In this document: positions 6,511 through 11,601 of the stretch, in pieces
How positions within the stretch are numbered: the first letter of the stretch is position 1
Layout of the letters: each line of letters starts with the position of its first letter
From: Kiritimatiellia bacterium
GTDB lineage: Bacteria; Verrucomicrobiota; Kiritimatiellia; RFP12; UBA1067
DNA length: 11,601 nucleotides
Assembly (NCBI GenBank): GCA_016302985.1
Contig: JAEDMN010000092.1
Span: forward strand, 1 to 11,601
Direction of reading: 5' to 3'
The notes under the pieces: model-generated
What the model was told of the DNA's origin: nothing
Database searches by the model: none
Seen by the model: only the letters and a program-made list of their open reading frames with translations
Made by a program: the position numbers and the translations under genes

Positions 6511-7302
6511 TCACTTCGCAGCCCACGGACTGTCCGCGTACTGCTTCAGCTGCGCGCGCATCGATTCCGCGCGGCCGCTCTGGCCGAGCTTTTCGAAGCA
6601 CTTGCAGGCCTTGTAGAGGGCCTCGGGCTGAAGCTTGGGCGCGATTTCGGGATCGCGGTACATCAGGACCACGCGCAGGTAGCCGTCGACGAGGGCCTTG
6701 GTGGCCGCGTCGTTGGAATCCTTGCCGTCCTTGAGAATGATGTCGCCGCGCTTGATGAGCGCCGCGCCGACCGAGAACGGATCCCCGCTCTTGGCGGCCT
6801 TCTGCAGCGAGGAGTCCAGCTTCTGACGGCGGTCAAGGACGAGGAGCGCCTCCCAGTAGGACGGCGCGAGGTCGCCCTTGTACGCGGCGGTCTCGTCGTT
6901 CTTGATGATGTCCTCGCACACGCGCAGGCCGTCGGCGGCCTTGCCGGAGACGATCAGCGCCTCGGCCAGGTAGCGGCCCGCCGCCTTGTCCCAGTCGAGG
7001 TGGGCGTAGTCCTTCACGATCTTCTGCAGCGCCGGGATGGCCGCGGCGCCCTGACCCTTCGCGACCTGCTCGACGGCCTCGTCGTACCCGTCCGGCTTGT
7101 TGATGCTCATCTCGACGACGTCGGACGGCTTGACCTGGACCTCGATGCCGTTCTTCCCCTTCACCGCGTACGCCTTGTCGCGCGCGCTCCAGCGGATCGT
7201 GCCCTTCTGCTCGCCCTGGTCGGTGGTGATCGACCCGGTGATGGCGCCGAACCCAGCCGCGGCCGCGAGGACCGCCAGCACCGTCATTACGCTCTTACGC
7301 AT
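6511..7302 (-). CDS. Secreted protein with beta N-terminal segment and TPR-like helical C-terminus
   Basis: I do not recognise a named family. From the ATG at 7302 the product is 263 aa. A signal peptide is clear (MRKSVMTVLAVLAAAAGFGA, probable cleavage near 20). Residues about 21-65 look like a small beta domain (GSITTDQGEQKGTIRW, then KAYAVKGKNGIEVQVKP). From about 72 to the end the protein is made of amphipathic helices spaced like TPR repeats, for example AAIPALQKIVKDY, AGRYLAEALIVSGKAADGL and PEALYKACKCFEKLGQSGRAES. It probably acts in the periplasm as a scaffold. An ATG at 7308 is also in frame, but AAGGAG would be only 2 nt from it and is 8 nt from the ATG at 7302, so the latter is the better start. 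It lies 27 nt after the large TPR gene and is very likely in the same operon, comparable in position to the TPR helper proteins of Tol-Pal loci. Confidence 0.78.
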   Translation of the reverse strand: MRKSVMTVLAVLAAAAGFGAITGSITTDQGEQKGTIRWSARDKAYAVKGKNGIEVQVKPSDVVEMSINKPDGYDEAVEQVAKGQGAAAIPALQKIVKDYAHLDWDKAAGRYLAEALIVSGKAADGLRVCEDIIKNDETAAYKGDLAPSYWEALLVLDRRQKLDSSLQKAAKSGDPFSVGAALIKRGDIILKDGKDSNDAATKALVDGYLRVVLMYRDPEIAPKLQPEALYKACKCFEKLGQSGRAESMRAQLKQYADSPWAAK

Positions 7303-7329
7303 TTTCATAACTCCTTGGCCGTCCGTGTC

Positions 7330-10300
7330 TTACTTGTCGGCCTGCGCCTGGTTCAGGGCGTTCTGGACCGCGGTCTTGCGCTTGCCGTTCGGGAACAGCT
7401 CCTGATAGATGGCGCCGTATTTCAGGATGAGCTCGCTCTGGTCCTTGCCCAGCCGGGCCATCAGCGGCAGCACGGTTCCGTAGCAGCGCTCGAGGTTCGC
7501 CAGCTGCGCCGGCGTCATGTCCTTCGCGGGGTGCTCCTCGGTCGGCTCGTGCGACATCAGGTAGGCCTGGAAGGCCGCGACCGCGAGGCGGCAGGTCTCC
7601 TCGGCCTTGTCCTTCAGGTTCATCGCCTCCTCGGCCTCCATGCGGCTGACCATCACGTCCGCGGAGCGAAGGTCCAGGATGTCGAGCTCGGCCTGCGTCT
7701 TGCGATGCGCGCGGAGCTTCTTGATCGCGCCCACCGCCGCATTGAAGTTCTTCGTGCGCTGGAGGTCGTCCTTCTCGCGGCGACCCTCCTCGGAGGCGAC
7801 CTTCACGAGCATCTCGTACGCGTCGATCACGAGCTGGGACTTCGCGTTCTTCTCGATGAACTCGTCCAGCTTCTGGTGCGCGTCGGCGTACTGCTGCTGG
7901 CCGACGCTCGCCGTGGCCTGGCCAAGCGCGGCGCGGGCCACGATCGCCGCGCGCGCGGCCTTGTTGGTCACGTCCTTCGACAGGTCGATCGCACGCGTGT
8001 AGGCCTCGGTCGCGACGTCCCAGCCCTTCGCCTCGAGAAGCGCGTCGCCCGCGAGCAGGAACTGTCCGGACGTGTACTTGCCGCCCTTGGTCTCCAGCAT
8101 CTGCTTGTACTGCGCGACGCCTTCCTGGCGCAGGCCCATCTCGATGAGGGTCTTGGCCAGGCGCGGCACGGAGTTCTTCGCCTCGTCGGATTCGGGGAAG
8201 CTCTCCTGCAGGCGCGCGAACGCCTTCTGGGACGCGTCCATGTTCTTGTCGGCCGTGTGGATCGTGCCGATCTTGACGAGCGCGACAGGACCGTACTTGC
8301 CCTTCGGATAGGCCTTCAGGTACTCCTCGAACGCGGCCACGGCCTTCTTGCGGTTCTCGGGGATCTCGTCCTCGGGCCACGCCAGGCGCTGCCAGCTGTC
8401 CGCCTCGAGGAACATCGCCTGTTCGCGGCGCGTCAGGAACTTCTCCTTCTCGGCCGCCTCGAGCGACTTGTTCGCGTCGAGCTCCTTCGTGAGCGTCTCG
8501 CCGACCGCGTGGAAGTCGGCGATGGCGCCCTTCACGTCGGCGGCGCCGGACTTGCGCAGCTGCTCGGCGGCCTCGACGACGTTCGTCTCGGCCGCCGCCG
8601 CGAGGTTCGCGAAGCCGGCGCGCTGCTGCATGATGGCCAGCTGGAACTGAGCCGCGCTCTTCTCGTTCACCTTCTTCGAGGCCTCGACGAACTTGCGGAG
8701 CCAGGTCTTCTGGCCTTCTTCGTCGTCCATCTTGCCGCAGCAGGTCGCGAGGTAGTTCAGCGAGCTCGCGTAGTACGGCGAATTCGTGTAGACCGTCGCG
8801 ACCAGCGTGTGGAAGCGGATCGCCTTCTCCCAGTCCTCGGCCTTGAAGGCCTGGCCGGCCAGGTTGAGGGCCGTCTGCGCCGCGTTGTAGTGCTGGCTGA
8901 AGTTCTTGAAGTACAGGTCGTACAGCTGCTGCGAACGGGCGAGGAACCCGGCCTCGCGCTCCGTGACCGCGAGGCGGAGGATCTCGTCGCCCGCGGCCTT
9001 CTCGCGCGAATCGCCCTTGCCGGCGAAGGCCGTCGCGAGCTTGTCCTCGTCCGCGTCGACCGCCGCGCGCAGTTCCTTCTTCTTCGCGGCGTCCTTCTCG
9101 GACTGCAGCTGGTCGAGATTGCAGTTGATCAGCACGGCCATCGCGCCCGGGGCCTGTTCGGCGTCGGGGTGCTGCGCAAGCAACGCGGTGTAGGCCTTCG
9201 CGGCGGTCTTCAGGTCGCCGCCCTTGTAGGCGGCGTACGCGCTGTCGAACTGCTTCTGGATGACCTTCTTCAGCTGCTCGGGCGTGATCTTGACGGCCTT
9301 CTTCAGGTCCGCCTTGTAGCGCTCGAGCACGAACGCGGCGATTTCCTCGTAGACCTGGCCCGCGTCCATCGAGCTCGAGGACTCCGGGTACTGGATGAAG
9401 ACGTTGACCGCGTGGTTGAACGCGCCCAGGCCGTTGCGCTTGCCGTTGACCCGCGCGCCGAGCAACGCGGCCTTGATCTTCTCCTCGTCCGGCTTCGCGG
9501 CCTTCGACTCGGCCTGCGCCGCGGCCCACAGCATCTTCGCGAGCAGGTAGCGGCACTCCGGCATCGGGCTCATGCGGACATAGCCCTTGCTGCCGTCGGG
9601 GTCCTGGCTTCTCAGGCTGTTGTGGATCTCCGCCAGCTGCGGCATGTAGTCCGTGACGAGCGACTGCGCCTTCTCCACGTTGCCGCGGAGCATCTCGATG
9701 TGCGCCTTCATCGCGATGGCCTTGCCGAACACGATGATGAGCTCGTTCTTCCAGAGCAGCTTGTCGACGAGCTTCGTCGCCTGCTCGATGTAGCCGTTGC
9801 GCTTGTCGAGCTTCGCCTTGTCCTTCTTCGGATCGGCGACGACGATGTCCTCGGCCAGCTGGATGAGCAGCCCGGCCTCCTCCATCGCGACCGTGCACCA
9901 GCGTTCCTCGGGCAGGTTCTTCGTGAGGAGTTCGCCGTACATCTTGACGGCCTCGTCGAAGTTGCGTTCGGCCACGCACATCTGGGCCCACTTGAAGCCG
10001 CTCTCGACGTAGAAGTCCAGCAGGTCCGCGCCCGGCTTCGGAACCGACTTGAAGAAGTCCTGGTAGATCTTCCGGCATTCGGCCATCATGCCGCGGGCGT
10101 AGTAGGCGTCGGCCAGCGAAAGGCTGAGGGCCCAGTACTCGGCGTCCTTCGTCTTCTTCTCGGCGATGACCTTCTTCACCTCGTCGAATTTGCCGAGACG
10201 GAGCGCACCCTGCAGCTCGCGGACCTTGAACTTCGGCCCCAACGCCGGCCAGCGCTTCTTCGCGGCCTCGATGACGGGCTCCGCGAGGTCGGGCATGTTC

Positions 10301-10455
10301 GCGTTGACGAGCGCGTCGATGTAGGCGAGCTCCTCCTTGGCCGCGACGTCCTCGGACGACGCGGGTTCGTCGGCCCCTCGCGCGCACGCAAAAGGCGCCA
10401 GGGCGAACGCGGCGAGAACCGCGACCGACAGTGCGTGGGTATGGCAAATGCTCAT
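7330..10455 (-). CDS. Large secreted TPR-repeat protein
   Basis: From the ATG at 10455 the product is 1041 aa. Residues 1-25 form a signal peptide (LSVAVLAAFALAPFACA|RG), unusual in having histidines but no Lys/Arg in its n-region. The rest is almost wholly alpha-helical with TPR-like pairs, for example AYAAYKGGDLKTAAKAYTAL (near 400), EKAIRFHTLVATVYTNSPYYA (near 540), AFEEYLKAYPKGKYGPVALV (near 705) and the stretch to about 870 (VAQYKQMLE, ATEAYTRAIDLSK, AHQKLDEFIEKN). This resembles TPR proteins of envelope assembly such as BamD or CpoB/YbgF in type, not in close sequence. It probably scaffolds periplasmic or outer-membrane complexes for the downstream ExbBD motor. The gene starts 9 nt after a TATAAT box, has no Shine-Dalgarno and is probably read from a nearly leaderless mRNA. 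A GTG start at 10530 was rejected because it would translate the pgk terminator. The second cysteine (C24) does not sit in a good lipobox. Confidence 0.85.
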   Translation of the reverse strand: MSICHTHALSVAVLAAFALAPFACARGADEPASSEDVAAKEELAYIDALVNANMPDLAEPVIEAAKKRWPALGPKFKVRELQGALRLGKFDEVKKVIAEKKTKDAEYWALSLSLADAYYARGMMAECRKIYQDFFKSVPKPGADLLDFYVESGFKWAQMCVAERNFDEAVKMYGELLTKNLPEERWCTVAMEEAGLLIQLAEDIVVADPKKDKAKLDKRNGYIEQATKLVDKLLWKNELIIVFGKAIAMKAHIEMLRGNVEKAQSLVTDYMPQLAEIHNSLRSQDPDGSKGYVRMSPMPECRYLLAKMLWAAAQAESKAAKPDEEKIKAALLGARVNGKRNGLGAFNHAVNVFIQYPESSSSMDAGQVYEEIAAFVLERYKADLKKAVKITPEQLKKVIQKQFDSAYAAYKGGDLKTAAKAYTALLAQHPDAEQAPGAMAVLINCNLDQLQSEKDAAKKKELRAAVDADEDKLATAFAGKGDSREKAAGDEILRLAVTEREAGFLARSQQLYDLYFKNFSQHYNAAQTALNLAGQAFKAEDWEKAIRFHTLVATVYTNSPYYASSLNYLATCCGKMDDEEGQKTWLRKFVEASKKVNEKSAAQFQLAIMQQRAGFANLAAAAETNVVEAAEQLRKSGAADVKGAIADFHAVGETLTKELDANKSLEAAEKEKFLTRREQAMFLEADSWQRLAWPEDEIPENRKKAVAAFEEYLKAYPKGKYGPVALVKIGTIHTADKNMDASQKAFARLQESFPESDEAKNSVPRLAKTLIEMGLRQEGVAQYKQMLETKGGKYTSGQFLLAGDALLEAKGWDVATEAYTRAIDLSKDVTNKAARAAIVARAALGQATASVGQQQYADAHQKLDEFIEKNAKSQLVIDAYEMLVKVASEEGRREKDDLQRTKNFNAAVGAIKKLRAHRKTQAELDILDLRSADVMVSRMEAEEAMNLKDKAEETCRLAVAAFQAYLMSHEPTEEHPAKDMTPAQLANLERCYGTVLPLMARLGKDQSELILKYGAIYQELFPNGKRKTAVQNALNQAQADK
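10453..10455 (-). promoter_or_regulatory. Start codon without ribosome binding site (predicted near-leaderless mRNA)
   Basis: If transcription starts 7 nt after the TATAAT box, +1 is the A at 10458 and the 5' leader is ACC. No purine-rich Shine-Dalgarno lies between the -10 box and the ATG, and no other ATG, GTG or TTG in frame could preserve the signal peptide. Confidence 0.55.
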
Positions 10456-10464
10456 GGTGGAAAA

Positions 10465-10493
10465 ATTATAGTGGAAAAGGCGGTGCGCGTCAA
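10465..10493 (-). promoter_or_regulatory. Sigma70-type promoter of the TPR/ExbBD operon
   Basis: On the minus strand a -35 box TTGACG (10493-10488; five of six consensus bases) is followed by a 17-nt spacer and a perfect -10 box TATAAT (10470-10465). With +1 at 10458, the -35 box begins exactly at -35, and an A-rich run (AAAAACAAAA, 10513-10504) falls at -46 to -55, where the distal UP element sits. The -35 box lies mostly in the loop of the pgk terminator. Boxes and spacing are seen directly; activity is inferred. Confidence 0.82.
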
Positions 10494-10507
10494 GCGCACC
10501 GCCTTTT
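10475..10507 (-). terminator. Intrinsic terminator of pgk (bidirectional form)
   Basis: A perfect 14-bp stem: AAAAGGCGGTGCGC (10475-10488) and GCGCACCGCCTTTT (10494-10507), with a 5-nt loop. On the minus strand it starts 41 nt after the pgk stop and ends in TTTT, followed by CCACTATAATTTTT. The plus strand is followed by GTTTTT, so it could stop transcription from both sides. The strong GC stem with flanking A and T runs is typical of Rho-independent terminators. Confidence 0.85.
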
Positions 10508-10513
10508 GTTTTT

Positions 10514-10531
10514 CGTGCGTCGGAACGCACG
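10514..10531 (-). other. Small hairpin in the pgk 3' untranslated region
   Basis: A perfect 7-bp stem (CGTGCGT, 10514-10520, with ACGCACG, 10525-10531) closes a 4-nt loop. It lies between the pgk stop and the main terminator. It has no U-tract of its own on the minus strand, so it may stabilise the 3' end or help pausing. Confidence 0.5.
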
Positions 10532-10548
10532 TTCGACCCCTCGCGGGA

Positions 10549-11601
10549 TTACTTTTCGTCCAGCGCCGCGACGCCCGGAAGCACCTTGCCCTCGAGGTAT
10601 TCGAGGGACGCGCCGCCGCCCGTGGAGATGTGGCTCATCTCGGCCGCCTTGCCGCTCTTCTTCACCGCGGAGACGCTGTCGCCGCCGCCGATGATGGACA
10701 TGCCGCCGTTGGCCTTCACCGTGGCGACCGCGTCGCACACGCCGAACGTGCCCTTCGCGAGCGGCGCGAACTCGAAGCAGCCCATCGGGCCGTTCCACAC
10801 GACCGTCTTCGCCGCCTTGACGGCGTCGGAGAAGAGCGCGATCGTCTTCGGGCCGATGTCGAGGCCCATCCAGCCGTCCTCGATGTCGCCGTCCGTCACC
10901 TTCATCGTGATGTCGGAGGCGTCCTTCTCGGCCGGGAACTTGTCCGCGACGACGTTGTCGATCGGGAGCAGGAACTTGATGCCCTTGGCCGCCGCCGCGT
11001 CCAGCATCTCCTTCGCGTAGGCGAGCTGGTCGTCCTCGCAGAGGGAGGCGCCGACCTTCATGCCCTGCGCCTTCTTGAAGGTGTAGGCCATGCCGCCGCC
11101 GACGATGAGCGTGTCGACCTTGTTCAGGAGGTTCTTGATGACCTTCAGCTTGTCGCTGACCTTGGCGCCGCCGAGGATGGCCACGAACGGACGGACCGGG
11201 TTCTCGACCGCGTCGCCGAGGAACTTGATCTCCTTCTCGAGGAGGAAGCCGCTGACCGCGGGACGGAGGTAGTCCGCAACGACGGCCGTCGAGGCGTGCG
11301 CGCGGTGCGCCGTGCCGAACGCGTCGTTCGCGTAGACGTCGCCGTAGGAGGCGAGCTTCTTCGCCATCGTGGCGCGCTGCTCCTTGAGCTCGGCCTTCTT
11401 GGCCTGGTACTCCTCCTCCGTGAGGTGGATGCCCTTCTTCTCGTCGTCCTTCTTGACCTTGCCGTCCTCGGCCTTGTAGAAGCGGGTGTTCTCGAGGAGC
11501 GTGACGTCGCCCGGCTTCATCGCCGCGACGATTTCGTCCGCCGCCATGCAGTCCGGCGCGAACGCAACCGGCTTGCCGAGCTGCTTCGCGAGCTCCTCGG
11601 C
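10549..11601 (-). CDS. pgk: Phosphoglycerate kinase (5' end cut by window edge)
   Basis: Glycolytic and gluconeogenic cytosolic enzyme that transfers phosphate between 1,3-bisphosphoglycerate and ADP. The window holds the last 350 residues; roughly 75-80 N-terminal residues, including the first substrate-binding segment, lie beyond the right edge. The frame is open from 11601 (AEELAKQLGKPVAFAPDC) and is not limited to the internal ATG at 11547. Diagnostic segments: LLENTRFY, DVYANDAFGTAHRAHAST, LGGAKVSDK, VVWNGPMGCFEF, the nucleotide-binding loop GGGDSVSAV, and HISTGGGASLEYLEGK near the end. Between RFY and LASYGDVY there are about 40 residues, whereas I expect about 15 in most bacterial enzymes; the extra part is highly charged (KVKKDDEKKG, TEEEYQAKKAELKEQR). 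The gene ends at its own terminator, so it is probably not co-transcribed with the envelope genes downstream. Confidence 0.97.
   Translation of the reverse strand, partial: AEELAKQLGKPVAFAPDCMAADEIVAAMKPGDVTLLENTRFYKAEDGKVKKDDEKKGIHLTEEEYQAKKAELKEQRATMAKKLASYGDVYANDAFGTAHRAHASTAVVADYLRPAVSGFLLEKEIKFLGDAVENPVRPFVAILGGAKVSDKLKVIKNLLNKVDTLIVGGGMAYTFKKAQGMKVGASLCEDDQLAYAKEMLDAAAAKGIKFLLPIDNVVADKFPAEKDASDITMKVTDGDIEDGWMGLDIGPKTIALFSDAVKAAKTVVWNGPMGCFEFAPLAKGTFGVCDAVATVKANGGMSIIGGGDSVSAVKKSGKAAEMSHISTGGGASLEYLEGKVLPGVAALDEK

Noticed and set aside
7295..10447. 1050-codon minus-strand frame overlapping the TPR gene
   Set aside because: It is a shifted frame of the TPR gene: Arg/Gly/Ala-rich, without a signal peptide or any helical-repeat pattern. 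The other frame has both.
10375..10455. Lipoprotein signal on the large TPR protein
   Set aside because: The residues before the cysteine (APFAC) do not fit a lipobox well, while ACA|RG fits signal peptidase I.
10456..10530. N-terminal extension of the TPR protein from a GTG at 10530
   Set aside because: It would translate the pgk terminator and the promoter, and it would put the signal peptide 25 residues inside the protein.

Overview
The window is GC-rich throughout, and every convincing gene lies on the minus strand, so genes are described in transcription order from right to left. The PVC-type set of ExbB, two ExbD proteins and a membrane-anchored prenyltransferase/squalene-cyclase-fold protein, next to large secreted TPR proteins and a Lol lipoprotein exporter, points to a Gram-negative (diderm) bacterium. 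Kiritimatiellota or Lentisphaerota is my best guess. This taxonomic call is an inference from gene content; no rRNA or other decisive marker is present.

Right end (11601-10459): the C-terminal four fifths of phosphoglycerate kinase (pgk, cut by the window edge). It is followed by a small hairpin and a strong perfect-stem terminator. The loop of that terminator carries the -35 box of a near-consensus sigma70 promoter reading into the next gene, with a predicted 5' leader of only about 3 nt.

Centre (10455-2892): a probable operon encoding a 1041-aa secreted TPR protein, a 263-aa secreted protein with a beta N-terminus and a helical/TPR-like C-terminus, ExbB with a cleavable signal peptide, two ExbD paralogues, and a 604-aa protein with TonB/TolA-like topology. 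That last protein has a cytosolic N-terminus, one membrane helix, an acidic Pro-rich linker and a large alpha/alpha-toroid C-terminal domain. The layout resembles Tol-Pal or TonB systems (motor, stator, force-transducing protein, TPR helpers), but the transducer's usual C-terminal domain is replaced by a terpene-cyclase-like toroid. This is the most interesting content of the window.

Left (2827-1): a lipoprotein-releasing ABC exporter (LolC/E-type permease, then LolD ATPase) and the membrane metalloprotease HtpX (cut by the left edge). They are tightly spaced and probably co-transcribed, and a palindromic element separates them from the toroid gene. Together, the genes from 10455 to 1 look like an envelope-biogenesis and envelope-maintenance block. 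No mobile element, tRNA, rRNA or CRISPR array was seen, and there is no gene-free stretch over 300 bases.
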